A DNA stretch of 64,000 nucleotides, taken from Streptomyces sporangiiformans (lineage in GTDB: Bacteria > Actinomycetota > Actinomycetes > Streptomycetales > Streptomycetaceae). Under the pieces are notes generated by a model that worked only from the letters and a program-made list of their open reading frames with translations, searched no databases and was not told where the DNA came from. Location: assembly GCF_005768555.2 (NCBI RefSeq), contig NZ_VCHX02000180.1:1-64000 (forward strand). The letters run 5' to 3'. Below are positions 41,709 to 51,800 of this stretch, piece after piece. Positions within the stretch are counted from its first letter, which is position 1; each line of letters begins with the position of its first letter. Both the position numbers and the translations under genes were made by a program.

Positions 41709-43153
41709 CGGCTGTGAAGTCGTACGTGGCGGTCGACCTCGGCGCGTCCAGCGGGCGCGTCATGGTCGGCCGCCTGGGGCCGGACTCGCTCGACCTCACC
41801 GAGGCGCACCGCTTTCCGAACCGGCCGGTGCGCACCCCCGAGGGGCTGCGGTGGGACATTCTGTCGCTGTACGCGGGCGTCCTCGACGGGCTACGCGCGG
41901 CCGGGCAGGCCGACTCCGTGGGGATCGACAGCTGGGCCGTGGACTACGGGCTGCTGGACGCGGACGGCGCGCTGCTCGGCAACCCGGTGCACTATCGCGA
42001 CGCCCGCACCGAGGGTGTCGCGGAGAAGGTGTGGGCGACGGTCCCGGCGGACGAGCTGTACGCGCGGACGGGTCTTCAGTACGCGCCCTTCAACACGCTG
42101 TACCAGCTGGCGGCGGCCCGCTCGTCGGCGCAACTCGCACATGCCGAGCGGCTGTTGCTGATTCCTGACCTGCTGTCGTACTGGCTCACGGGTAGGGCGG
42201 GCACGGAGCTCACCAACGCCTCGACGACCCAGCTGATCGATCCGCGCACCCGCGACTGGTCGTACGACGTCACGTCGCGGCTGGGTATCGATCTGACGCT
42301 GTTCGCGCCGCTGCGGCGGCCCGGGGATCCGGCGGGCCTGCTCCGTCCGGAGGTGCTGGAGGAGACCGGGCTGACCGGCCCGGTCCCGGTGACCACGGTC
42401 GGTTCGCACGACACGGCGTCCGCGGTCGCCGCCGTCCCGGCCACCGGCGGCGAGCGCTTCGCGTACATCTGCACCGGCACCTGGTCGCTGGCGGGCCTCG
42501 AACTGGACGCGCCCGTCCTGACCGAGGCGAGCCGGGCGGCCAACTTCACCAATGAGCTGGGGCTGGACGGCACGGTCCGTTATCTCCGCAACATCATGGG
42601 GCTGTGGCTGCTGCAGGAGTGCGTACGGTCCTGGGGGAACCCGGACCTGGCCACGCTGCTCGGCGAGGCGGCCGACGTGCCGCCGCTGCGGTCCGTCGTG
42701 GACGCCGGGGACGCCGCGTTCCTGGCTCCCGGCCGGATGCCCGCGCGGATCGCCGACGCGTGCCGGGACGCGGGCCTCCCCGTGCCCGAGTCCCCCGCCG
42801 AGGTCACCCGCTGCATCCTCGACTCGCTCGCCCTCGCCCACCGCCGGGCCATCACCGAGGCCCAGGCCCTCGCCGACCGCCCCGTCGACGTCGTCCATAT
42901 CGTCGGCGGCGGCACCCGCAACGCCCTGCTGTGCCAGCTCACGGCCGACGCGTGCGGACTGCCGGTCGTGGCGGGCCCGCCGGAGGCCGCCGCCCTCGGC
43001 AACGTCCTGGTCCAGGCCCGGGCCGACGGCCTGGTCGGTGACCGTGCGGCGATGCGTGAACTGCTGGCTCGTACGCAGCCGCTGACGCGGTACGAGCCGC
43101 GGGGCTCCACCGCCGTCTGGCAGGCGGCCGAAGAACGGCTCGCCCGGCAGTGA
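41705..43153 (+). CDS. rhaB: Rhamnulokinase
   Basis: A 482-residue FGGY-type kinase phosphorylating L-rhamnulose. Motifs are YVAVDLGASSGRVMVG (phosphate 1), GIDSWAVDYGLL, TVGSHDTASAVAAVP (catalytic Asp region), YICTGTWSLAGLEL and HIVGGGTRNALLCQLTADA. GTG at 41705 overlaps the aldolase stop as GTGA. Normal length for RhaB. Last rhamnose-specific gene before lutA. Confidence 0.93.
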   Translation: MTAVKSYVAVDLGASSGRVMVGRLGPDSLDLTEAHRFPNRPVRTPEGLRWDILSLYAGVLDGLRAAGQADSVGIDSWAVDYGLLDADGALLGNPVHYRDARTEGVAEKVWATVPADELYARTGLQYAPFNTLYQLAAARSSAQLAHAERLLLIPDLLSYWLTGRAGTELTNASTTQLIDPRTRDWSYDVTSRLGIDLTLFAPLRRPGDPAGLLRPEVLEETGLTGPVPVTTVGSHDTASAVAAVPATGGERFAYICTGTWSLAGLELDAPVLTEASRAANFTNELGLDGTVRYLRNIMGLWLLQECVRSWGNPDLATLLGEAADVPPLRSVVDAGDAAFLAPGRMPARIADACRDAGLPVPESPAEVTRCILDSLALAHRRAITEAQALADRPVDVVHIVGGGTRNALLCQLTADACGLPVVAGPPEAAALGNVLVQARADGLVGDRAAMRELLARTQPLTRYEPRGSTAVWQAAEERLARQ

Positions 43154-43264
43154 GGCGCGCGCCGGGGCGGGACAGCGCGGGAGGCCGCGGCGCGTGACGT
43201 CTCCCGTCCCGCGCACGTCCCGCGTACCCTGCATCCATCCGATGTCCGATCACGAGGAGCCGCG

Positions 43265-44053
43265 ATGCGTGTCGCCCTGTTCCTGACCTGTGTCAACGAC
43301 ACGCTGTATCCCCAAACCGGGCGCGCCGTGGTGAAACTGCTGACCAGACTGGGCGTCGACGTCGACTTCCCGATGGGCCAGACCTGCTGCGGGCAGGCAC
43401 ACTACAACACCGGCTATCGCCATGAGGCGGAGCCGCTGGCTGAGCATTTCTCCGATGTATTCGGCGAGTACGAGGCGATCGTGACGCCGTCCGGATCGTG
43501 CGGCGCGATGGTGCGGGAGCTGTATCCGCGGATGGGTGAGCGGGCGCGCGCGGAGGGTCGCGGTGACACGCTCGCGCGCACGCTCGCTCCGGTCGTGCCC
43601 AAGACGTACGAGCTCACGGAGTTCCTGGTGGACGTCCTGGGTGTGACGGACGTGGGCGCGTACTACCCGCACACCGTCACGTACCACCCGACCTGTCACG
43701 GCCTGCGCTCTCTGGGGCTCGGCGACCGGCCGCTGCGACTCCTCAAGGCGGTCAAGGGACTTGAGCTCCGGGAGCTGCCCGGGGCCGACGAATGCTGTGG
43801 CTTCGGCGGCACGTTCGCCGTGAAGAACTCCGATGTCTCGGCGGCGATGGGGGCCGACAAGGTACGCAACGCCGAGTCGACGGGCGCGGACGCGCTGTGT
43901 GCCGCGGACAACTCCTGTCTGATGCACATCGGCGGCACGATGGCCCGCCTCAGGACGGGTATGCGGCCGGTGCACATCGCGGAGATCCTGGCGAGCACGG
44001 AAGAGGAGCCCCTGGGCATGAGCGGGAGCACGGCAGAGGAGTCGAAGGCATGA
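43265..44053 (+). CDS. lutA: L-lactate oxidation complex subunit LutA
   Basis: A 262-residue cysteine-rich iron-sulfur oxidoreductase with two CCG-type domains: QTCCGQAHYN, SGSCGAM, YHPTCHGLRSLG and ECCGFGGTF. These CCG motifs bind 4Fe-4S clusters and identify LutA/YkgE. GAGGAG eight bases before the ATG. It overlaps lutB by four bases. With LutB and LutC it oxidises L-lactate to pyruvate at the membrane or cytosol, feeding electrons to the respiratory chain. Confidence 0.92.
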   Translation: MRVALFLTCVNDTLYPQTGRAVVKLLTRLGVDVDFPMGQTCCGQAHYNTGYRHEAEPLAEHFSDVFGEYEAIVTPSGSCGAMVRELYPRMGERARAEGRGDTLARTLAPVVPKTYELTEFLVDVLGVTDVGAYYPHTVTYHPTCHGLRSLGLGDRPLRLLKAVKGLELRELPGADECCGFGGTFAVKNSDVSAAMGADKVRNAESTGADALCAADNSCLMHIGGTMARLRTGMRPVHIAEILASTEEEPLGMSGSTAEESKA

Positions 44054-45537
44054 GCGGCACCTTCGTGGGCATGCCGGCCTTCCCGAAGGCCGCGCACGAC
44101 GCCGTCCACAACGAGACCCTGCGCGGCAATCTGCGGCACGCCACACACACCATCCGCGCCAAGCGCGCCACCGCGGTGGCGGAGGTGTCCGACTGGGCGG
44201 AGCTGCGCGAGGCGGGCAAGCAGATCAAGGACCACACACTGCGTCATCTCGACCGCTATCTGGTGCAGTTGGAGGAGTCGGTCACGGCGGCCGGCGGGAT
44301 CGTCCACTGGGCCGCCGACGCCGACGAGGCGAACCGGATCGTCGCGGATCTGGTCAGGATGACCGGTGAGACCGAGGTCGTGAAGGTCAAGTCCATGGCC
44401 ACGCAGGAGATCGGCCTCAACGAAGCGCTGGAGGCCGAGGGCATCCACGCGTACGAGACTGATCTGGCCGAGCTCATCGTGCAGTTGGGCAAGGACCGGC
44501 CCTCGCACATCCTCGTCCCGGCGATCCACCGCAACCGCGGCGAGATCCGCGACATCTTCCGCTCCGAGATGGGCGAGTGGGGCCGCCCGGCTCCCGAGGG
44601 CCTCACCGACACCCCGGCCGAACTCGCCGAGGCGGCCCGTCTGCACCTGCGTGAGAAGTTCCTGCGCGCCAAGGTCGGCATCTCCGGCGCCAACTTCATG
44701 GTCGCCGAGACCGGAACCCTGGTGGTCGTCGAGTCCGAGGGCAACGGCCGTATGTGCCTCACCCTCCCCGAGACCCTCATCTCGGTCGTCGGCATCGAGA
44801 AGATCGTGCCCACCTGGCAGGATCTGGAGGTCTTCCTCCAGACGCTCCCCCGCTCCTCGACGGCCGAGCGGATGAACCCGTACACCTCCATGTGGACGGG
44901 TACGACGGACTCCGAGACGGCTGACGGGCCGAGCACCTTCCACCTGGTCCTCATCGACAACGGCCGCACCGACACGCTCGCCGACCAGGTCGGACGCCAG
45001 GCCCTTCGCTGCATCCGCTGCTCGGCGTGTCTCAACGTCTGCCCGGTGTACGAGCGGGCGGGCGGCCACGCCTACGGCTCGGTCTACCCGGGCCCGATCG
45101 GCGCCATCCTCAGCCCTCAACTCCGGGGCACAGCAAGCGAGATCGACGCCTCACTGCCGTACGCGTCGTCGCTGTGCGGCGCCTGCTACGACGTGTGCCC
45201 GGTGGCGATCGACATCCCGGAGGTGCTGGTGCATCTGCGGGAGCGGGTCGTCCAGGGGGGTGTGGTGACCCAGGGGGGCAACAAGGTCAAGCTGAAACCC
45301 GCCAAGGGACACGCCGCCGAACGGGCCGCGATGCGCGCGGCGAGCTGGGCGTTCCGTCACCCGGGCGCCCTGCGCACCGGCCAGCGGCTGGCCTCGCGCA
45401 GCCGCCGCTTCCATCCCCGTACGCTGCCGGGCCCGGGCAAGGCGTGGAGCGGGAGCCGCGATCTGCCGGTGGTGCCGGCGGAACCGTTCCGGGACTGGTG
45501 GCAGCGTACGAACGGCGGAAAGGACACCGGCAAGTGA
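44050..45537 (+). CDS. lutB: L-lactate oxidation complex subunit LutB
   Basis: A 495-residue protein combining an LUD domain (residues about 70-300, HILVPAIHRNRGEIRDIF, VAETGTLVVVESEGNGRM) with two 4Fe-4S sites, CIRCSACLNVCPVY and CGACYDVCPVAID. ATG at 44050 overlaps the lutA stop; GTGA overlap with lutC. Core subunit of the lactate-oxidising complex. Confidence 0.93.
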   Translation: MSGTFVGMPAFPKAAHDAVHNETLRGNLRHATHTIRAKRATAVAEVSDWAELREAGKQIKDHTLRHLDRYLVQLEESVTAAGGIVHWAADADEANRIVADLVRMTGETEVVKVKSMATQEIGLNEALEAEGIHAYETDLAELIVQLGKDRPSHILVPAIHRNRGEIRDIFRSEMGEWGRPAPEGLTDTPAELAEAARLHLREKFLRAKVGISGANFMVAETGTLVVVESEGNGRMCLTLPETLISVVGIEKIVPTWQDLEVFLQTLPRSSTAERMNPYTSMWTGTTDSETADGPSTFHLVLIDNGRTDTLADQVGRQALRCIRCSACLNVCPVYERAGGHAYGSVYPGPIGAILSPQLRGTASEIDASLPYASSLCGACYDVCPVAIDIPEVLVHLRERVVQGGVVTQGGNKVKLKPAKGHAAERAAMRAASWAFRHPGALRTGQRLASRSRRFHPRTLPGPGKAWSGSRDLPVVPAEPFRDWWQRTNGGKDTGK

Positions 45538-46202
45538 GCAGCAGGGACCTGGTCCTGGGCCGCGTACGGCGCGCGCTCTCCGACGTACAACGGGACGACA
45601 CGCCCTACGAGCAGGCGGTTCAGCGGGGCTATCTCCGCGAACACGGCGAGCGGAGCGTCGAGGAGACGGTGGATCTGCTGGCCGAGAACCTGGCGGACTA
45701 CCGGGCGATCGTCCACCGCTGCGCGGACGAGGAGTTGTCGGAGCTGCTCATGCGACTCCTGGCCGAGCGGGGCTCTCAGACCGTGCTGGTCCCGCCCGGG
45801 CTGCCTTCGTACTGGCTCGAGGCGGCCGACCCGACGCGCGTGCAGGATCGTGGCGCGAGCACCGCCCACGAACTGGACCGCGTCGACAGTGTGATCACCG
45901 GCTGCGCGGTCGCCGTCGCCGAGACCGGCACGATCGTCCTCGACGGCTCCCCAGACCAGGGCCGCCGCCGGATCACCCTCGTTCCCGACCATCACATCTG
46001 CGTCGTACGGGTTCCGGAGCAGGTCGTGTCGTCCGTCCCCCAGGCCCTGGTGCGCATCGACCCGACACGCCCGCTGACCTGGATCTCCGGCCCCTCCGCC
46101 ACCAGCGACATCGAGCTCGACCGGGTCGAGGGGGTGCACGGTCCGCGCACCCTGGAGGTGGTGCTGGTGAGGGGGCGGGCCGGCGCGGAGGTCGCGCCGT
46201 AG
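45534..46202 (+). CDS. lutC: L-lactate oxidation complex subunit LutC
   Basis: A 222-residue LUD-domain protein: ITGCAVAVAETGTIVLDGS and LVPDHHICVVRVPEQVVSSVP are signature segments. GTG at 45534 overlaps the lutB stop. It completes the lut operon. The operon follows rhaB by 111 bp, with no obvious terminator, so it may be co-transcribed with the rhamnose genes. Confidence 0.9.
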   Translation: MSSRDLVLGRVRRALSDVQRDDTPYEQAVQRGYLREHGERSVEETVDLLAENLADYRAIVHRCADEELSELLMRLLAERGSQTVLVPPGLPSYWLEAADPTRVQDRGASTAHELDRVDSVITGCAVAVAETGTIVLDGSPDQGRRRITLVPDHHICVVRVPEQVVSSVPQALVRIDPTRPLTWISGPSATSDIELDRVEGVHGPRTLEVVLVRGRAGAEVAP

Positions 46203-46366
46203 GGAACGGGTGTGGCGCGTATCGGCGGCTCGTCCAGGGGGCGTTGAACGGACATCGCGTGTGTCCCGTACTTCACGGGAACACCGGGCCGGCCCGTGGC
46301 CCGCGGCTCATCCGTCGCGGAACAGCGGGCCGACCCCGTTTGCCGTGCCAAGGAGGAACCCGACGG

Positions 46367-47293
46367 ATGTCCGCACACCGCACCGCCGCCCTCGTCGGAG
46401 TGGCTCCGCTTCTGCTCACGGTGTGGGCCGCCGCGCCCGCCACCGCGCACGGGGCACCGACGAATCCGGTCAGCCGGGTGGTGGCCTGCTCCCCGGGCGG
46501 GCAACAGGCGAAGAGCGCGGCCTGCGAGGCGGCCGTCGCCTCCGGGGTCGCCGCCTTCGACAACCTGCGCCTCGCCGATGTCGGAGGCCGGGACCGGCAG
46601 GTCGTCCCCGACGGCGAGCTGTGCAGCGGGGGCCTCGACGCCTACCGGGGTCTCGACCTCGCCCGTGCCGACTGGCCCGCGACGAAGCTGTCCGCCGGGG
46701 CGGACCTGACGCTCACGTACCGGTCGACGATTCCGCACACGGGCACCTTCAAGCTGTTCCTCACGAAGGACGGTTACGACCCCACGAAGCCGCTCAAGTG
46801 GTCGGACCTGCCGTCGCGGCCCTTCGCGACCGTCACCGACCCGTCGCTCGTGAACGGCTCCTACCGCATCAAGGCGAAGCTGCCCTCCGACCGGACCGGT
46901 CGCCATCTGCTCTACACGATCTGGCAGAACACGAGCACGCCTGACACGTACTACTCCTGCTCCGACGTCGTCTTCCCGGGCGGGAAGGACGGGGCGGCGG
47001 CCGAGGACGAGTCCGGCGCCGCAGGCGGGGGCGGGACGGGCGCCGGTCCCGCGAACGACAAGCCGGGTGCCCAGGGCCGGGCGGATGCCACCAGCACTCC
47101 GACGAAGTCCTCGACGAACGTGACCGGCACGCCCGCGGGCGACTCCCCTTCCGACGTCACCAGCGCGCCCGGTGAGGCGGTGGCCTCCGACAGCTCCGAC
47201 GACGGCAGTACAGCCCTGCCCCTCGTGGCGGGCGGCGCGGCGGGGCTCCTCATCACGGCGGGCGCGGCCTTCACCTTGCGTCGACATCGCTGA
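46367..47293 (+). CDS. AA10 lytic polysaccharide monooxygenase with membrane anchor
   Basis: A 308-residue secreted copper enzyme. The signal peptide ends at APATA and exposes His28 (HGAPTNPVSR), the N-terminal copper ligand; the second His is in STIPHTGTFKLF (His124). Other AA10 features: KDGYDPTKPLKWSDL and LLYTIWQNTSTPDTYYSCSDV. A low-complexity Ser/Thr/Pro linker (about residues 205-270) leads to a C-terminal membrane helix (LPLVAGGAAGLLITAGAAFTL) and RRHR, without an LPxTG sortase motif. So it oxidises chitin or cellulose while tethered to the cell. AAGGAGGAA is a strong ribosome site. Confidence 0.9.
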   Translation: MSAHRTAALVGVAPLLLTVWAAAPATAHGAPTNPVSRVVACSPGGQQAKSAACEAAVASGVAAFDNLRLADVGGRDRQVVPDGELCSGGLDAYRGLDLARADWPATKLSAGADLTLTYRSTIPHTGTFKLFLTKDGYDPTKPLKWSDLPSRPFATVTDPSLVNGSYRIKAKLPSDRTGRHLLYTIWQNTSTPDTYYSCSDVVFPGGKDGAAAEDESGAAGGGGTGAGPANDKPGAQGRADATSTPTKSSTNVTGTPAGDSPSDVTSAPGEAVASDSSDDGSTALPLVAGGAAGLLITAGAAFTLRRHR

Positions 47294-47406
47294 GTACGGA
47301 ACCACCGGCATGTGCCGTACGTTCGGAAGATCACGCGACCGACCACGTACGCCGCCCTCCGGCTCTATGTTGGGTGGCAACAGCCCGGCCAACTCGGAGA
47401 TGCTCC

Positions 47407-48255
47407 ATGCCTCATGACGTTCCGTTGATCAATAGCAGCGTGCCGCACTCGGCGCGCATCTGGAACTACTGGCTGGGTGGCAAGGACTGCTACGAGATCG
47501 ACCGCGAGGTCGGTGACCAGATCCGTGAGCTGAACCCGGAGATCGTCCACATCGCCCGCGCCCAGCGGGCGTTCCTCAAGCGCGCGGTCACGTATCTGGC
47601 CGGTGAGGTCGGTATCCGCCAGTTCCTCGACGTCGGTACCGGACTGCCCACGTTCGACAACACCCACGAGGTCGCCCAGCGGATCAGACCCGAGGCGCGG
47701 ATCGTGTACGTCGACCACGACCCCATCGTGCTGGCCCACGCCACGGCGCTCCTCACCAGCACCCCCGAGGGCGCCACCGACTACATCGACGCCGACCTGC
47801 GCGACCCGGCCGCGATCCTGCAAGGTGCCGCCCGGATGCTGGACTTCGACCAGCCCATCGCGCTGATGCTGCTCGGTATCGCCGCCCATGTGCCCGACGA
47901 CAGCGCCTACGGGATCGTCCAGCGCCTGGTGGATGCCCTGCCGTCCGGCAGTTACCTCGTGTTCTGCGACAGCACCGAGGTGTTCCATCCCCAGGAGATG
48001 CGCGCCATGGTCGCGCAGTGGAACCAGGCCAGCGACAATCCCCGCGTCAACCGCAGTCCCGAGCAGCTCGCCCGCTTCTTCGACGGCCTCGAACTCCTCG
48101 AGCCCGGCCTGGTGTCCGTCGCCCAGTGGCGCCCTGCGCAGTCCGAGTCCGGCACGGCCGTCGAGGACGAGCCCGAGTCGGAGGACGAGCTGCGGAAAGC
48201 GGAGGTCGACCCTCAGGAGGTGGACAGCTTCGGCGGCGTCGCGCACAAGGCCTAG
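47407..48255 (+). CDS. SAM-dependent methyltransferase, DUF574 type
   Basis: A 282-residue protein with the actinobacterial DUF574 (PF04672) signature: NSSVPHSARIWNYWLGGKDCYEIDREVGD, RAQRAFLKRAV, FLDVGTGLPTFDNTHEVAQ (SAM-binding), RIVYVDHDPIVLAHATALL. GGAGATG seven bases before ATG. These enzymes are very numerous in Streptomyces and usually have unknown substrates. The acidic tail (EDEPESEDELRKAEVD) is low complexity. Confidence 0.9.
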   Translation: MPHDVPLINSSVPHSARIWNYWLGGKDCYEIDREVGDQIRELNPEIVHIARAQRAFLKRAVTYLAGEVGIRQFLDVGTGLPTFDNTHEVAQRIRPEARIVYVDHDPIVLAHATALLTSTPEGATDYIDADLRDPAAILQGAARMLDFDQPIALMLLGIAAHVPDDSAYGIVQRLVDALPSGSYLVFCDSTEVFHPQEMRAMVAQWNQASDNPRVNRSPEQLARFFDGLELLEPGLVSVAQWRPAQSESGTAVEDEPESEDELRKAEVDPQEVDSFGGVAHKA

Positions 48256-48279
48256 GCGTTGTAGACCTGAGGGTTGCAG

Positions 48280-48600
48280 GCCTGCGGATCATCGGGTGCG
48301 GCGGCGCTGTTCAGCGTCGCCGCACCCGTCGTCTCGGCGGCTCCCGCCGGCGCCGCGACGGCAGCGGCGGCACCGGCGCCGAGCCCGGGGAAGGTGATCC
48401 CCGGGCAGGAGACGGAGACCCCGGTGCTGGTGCGGGGCATCCGGGAGCAGGCCCCGGCCACGGGCGGCGCGGCGGGTGCGGCCCGCACCTACCTGGAAGC
48501 AGAGGCACGGGGCGTGCCCGTCCTCGGCGGCCGGCACGTGGCTGGACTCGACGACCGGCATCACCGACGTGGTGACCCGCACCCGGCCGACGGGCCGGTG
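48280..48600 (+). pseudogene. Possible remnant of an M4 metallopeptidase propeptide
   Basis: The + frame reads APSPGKVIPGQETETPVLV, GIREQAPATGG, AARTYLEAE and then GVPVLGGRHVAG. The first parts resemble the signal/propeptide end of Streptomyces M4 (thermolysin-like) peptidases, and the last a later part of the same propeptide; the middle and the whole catalytic domain are missing. No convincing start or ribosome site is present. It could be chance composition, so this is tentative. Confidence 0.3.
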
Positions 48601-48630
48601 CGGCTGACCTCACGGAGCAACAGGAACAGG

Positions 48631-48675
48631 GCTGGTGGCCTGCCGGGTGAAACACCCTGCAGGCCACCGGCTTTT
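48631..48675 (+). terminator. Rho-independent terminator
   Basis: GCTGGTGGCCTG (48631-48642) pairs with CAGGCCACCGGC (48660-48671), 11 of 12 positions, followed by TTTT. It ends the transcript from the methyltransferase side, upstream of the GH30 gene. Confidence 0.85.
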
Positions 48676-48820
48676 GCGCCAGGACCCAAGTCCCACTTGG
48701 TGGTCCCCTGCCCAACACCGAGCATGCGCAATGTCTTGACGTGTTCATTTCCGTCATAAACCATGCCTTCAACCCGATTGGTTCTGGTTGTTTCTGTTCG
48801 CCTCTGTGTTGCGGAAGGAA

Positions 48821-51800
48821 ATGCCGTTGTCCAGCAGACATCGCCTCGTCCGGGCGTTGGTGTCAGCAGTTCCCCCCGTGCTCTGCGCGGGTCTCGTCAC
48901 CGCGCCCGCCGCCACCGCGGAACCGCCGCCACAGACGCCGCGGAGCGCGGTCACGGTGCGGATCGATCCGTCCTACCAGCAGCAGGAGTTCGAGGGATGG
49001 GGGACGAGCCTCGTCTGGTTCGCCAACGCCACGGGCGACTACCCGGACCCCATCCGCAAGAAGCTCGTCGACATGCTGTTCGGCAAGGACGGTCTCGGCC
49101 TCAACATCGCGCGCTACAACATCGGCGGCGGCAACGCCCCTGACGTCCGCAAGGACTACATGAAGGCGGGCGCGACGATGGACGGCTTCTGGAAGGCCCC
49201 CGAGGGGACCACTCAGAAGGAACAGGACTGGTGGGACCCCGAGAACCCCGACCACTGGGACTGGAACGCCGACGCGGGCCAGCGCTGGTGGGTGGACCAG
49301 GTCAAGAAGAAGGTCACCCGCTGGGAGGCGTTCAGCAACTCGCCGCCGTGGTTCCAGACGGTCAGCGGGTACGTCTCCGGAGGTTTCGACGCGAGTACCG
49401 ACCAGATCCGGGCCGACCGCGTCGACGACTTCGCCGCCTATCTGGTGCGTGTGACCGAGCAGTTGGAGAAGAAACACCGCATCAAGTTCGACACCATCGC
49501 CCCGCTCAACGAGCCGAACACGCCGTACTGGGGCACCCAGCTCGGACCGGACGGCCAGCCCACGGGCGGCCGCCAGGAGGGCGCGCACGCCGGACCGGAG
49601 CTTCAGCAGAAGGTGGTCCTGGCACTCCGCGAGGCGCTCGAGGGAAAGACCACGACCCACGCCGAGGTCTCCGCGATGGACGAGACCAATCCCGGCATCT
49701 TCACCCAGAACTGGAACGCCTACGGCTCCCCGGCGCGGGCCGCCGTCGATCAGCTCAACGTCCACACCTACGGCACGGGCATGCGTACCAGCGCGCGCGA
49801 CATCGCCAAGGGCGCCGACAAGAAGCTGTGGATGAGCGAGGTCGAGGGCACGTGGGGCACCGGCACCGACTTCACCAGCATGGAACCGGGGCTCGGGATC
49901 GCCACCCGCATGGTCGATGACATGCGTGAACTGGAGCCGTCGGCCTGGGTGTTCTGGCAGCCCGTCGAGGACGCGATACCGCAGGCCGCGGCGGGCAAGA
50001 ACTGGGGCAGCATCCACGTCCCGTTCAACTGCGAAGCAGAGGACACGCTCGAGACCTGTCCGATCCGGACCAACTCGAAGTTCAACACCATCCGGAACTT
50101 CACCCACCACATCCGCCCCGGCGATCACTTCGTGAAGGTCAGCGACCCGTCCAGCGTCGCCGCGGTGAAGAAGTCCGGCCACGCGGCAACGGTGGTGCAT
50201 GTGAACGACGGCGCCTCCTCGCGCACCGTGACCCTCGACCTCTCGCGCTTCGGCATGGTGACGCGGAAGGCCACCGTGACACCCGTGGTGACGAGCGCGG
50301 ACGGCGCACTCGTCCGGGGGACGCCGGTCCGTGTCACCGGACGGTCGGCCACGCTGTCCGTGCCCGCGAAATCGGTCACGACCTTCCTGGTCAAGGGCGT
50401 CAGCGGTGTCGCGAAGGACGCCGCACTCGTACAGCCCGGCCACGTCTACCGGCTGCAGGGGGCACAGAGCGGCAAGTCGCTGGCCCCGTCGGACGACGGG
50501 AGCGGAGTCGTCATCCGCACGACCGACCCCGGCAGCGCGCGGCAGTTGTGGTCCGTGAAGAAGCTGACCTCCGGTGACGACAACCGCGAGCGCTACGCCC
50601 TCATCAACGCCACGACCGGCAAGCGACTCACCGTACGCGACAACGCAGCCGTCCTCGAGGACCCGGAAGACGGTCCGGCCGGCGACACCGCCCAATGGAT
50701 CATGTCGACGACCGGCGACGGCACCTGGACGTTCGTCAACGCCGCCACCGGCCGCCTGATCGACGTCACCGGGCAGTCCTCCACGGACGGCGCCAAGGTG
50801 GCCACGTACACCCCGACCTCGGCGGCGAACCAGCGCTGGGCCGTGACCGACGAGACGGTGCTGCGCACCGAGACGGCCGAGGCGTTCACCGTCCCCGGCC
50901 TGGCCCCGAAGCTTCCCGATACGGTGACGCCGGTCTTCCGGGACGGCGCGCGAGGCTCGCTCCCCGTGATGTGGAAGCTGCCCTCGGACCGGAAGTGGCG
51001 CGACCCCGGGACGGTACGGGTCACGGGCCGGGCGACGGATCCGCTCGGGCGGCAGATTCCCGCGAAGGCGGTCGTCACCGTCGACACGATCGCCTCGGCC
51101 CTCCCCGGTCGCGCCAAGACCTATGTGGGCGGAACGCCGGAACTGCCGCGAACGGTCGTCGGTGTCGGGAAGAACGGCGGCAGGGCGGATCTGCCGGTGA
51201 CCTGGGACCGGGCACCTGACGGAGCGTTCGACAAGGCCGGGGTGGTGACCCTGCACGGCACGGCGAAGATCGTCGACGGAAGTACGGTCGACGCGAGCGT
51301 ACGCGTGCAGGTCACCGAACCGGCGCAGACCAATATCGCGCCCGACGACGATGTCTCGGTCGACGCCACGTTCACCGAAAGCGGATACTCCGCGGAGCGG
51401 CTGCGCAACGGCAACCTGTCCGAGAAGGCCTGGTCCAACTGGAAGCCGGGGAACACCAAGAACCCGTCCGACACCGTCACGTTCACGTTGCCGGCGGCAC
51501 GCGATCTGGACCGGGTCGTGGCGCACTTCCACCGCGACGGGAGCACGGCCTCCTTCCCCGCGAGCCTGAAGGTGCAGGTACGGGCGGCCGGCGACGGTGC
51601 CTGGGTCGACGCGAGCGACGCCGTCGAGGTCGGGGCCGAGGGCACGCCGGTGGTCGACGTCCCGCTGACGGCGGGGCCGACGACCGGAGTGCGTGTGGTC
51701 ATGACCGCCCGTCCGGGCGGCTACATCACCATGAGCGAGATCGAGGTGTTCGCCAAGAGCCCCGGGGCCTCCTCCGACGCCGCGGCCGCGTCGATCGAGG

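Noticed and set aside
40253..43153. 966-residue ORF extending rhamnulokinase upstream
   Set aside because: The extra N-terminal 484 codons are an out-of-frame reading of the aldolase fusion; the GTG overlapping the aldolase stop is the natural start.
46261..46284. Terminator after lutC (GTGTCCCGT with ACGGGAACAC)
   Set aside because: Arms pair imperfectly and there is no T tract, so I do not call it a terminator.
48863..51532. 889-residue minus-strand ORF
   Set aside because: Antisense to the GH30 gene, whose catalytic motifs and signal peptide are unmistakable; the ORF has no recognisable protein features.
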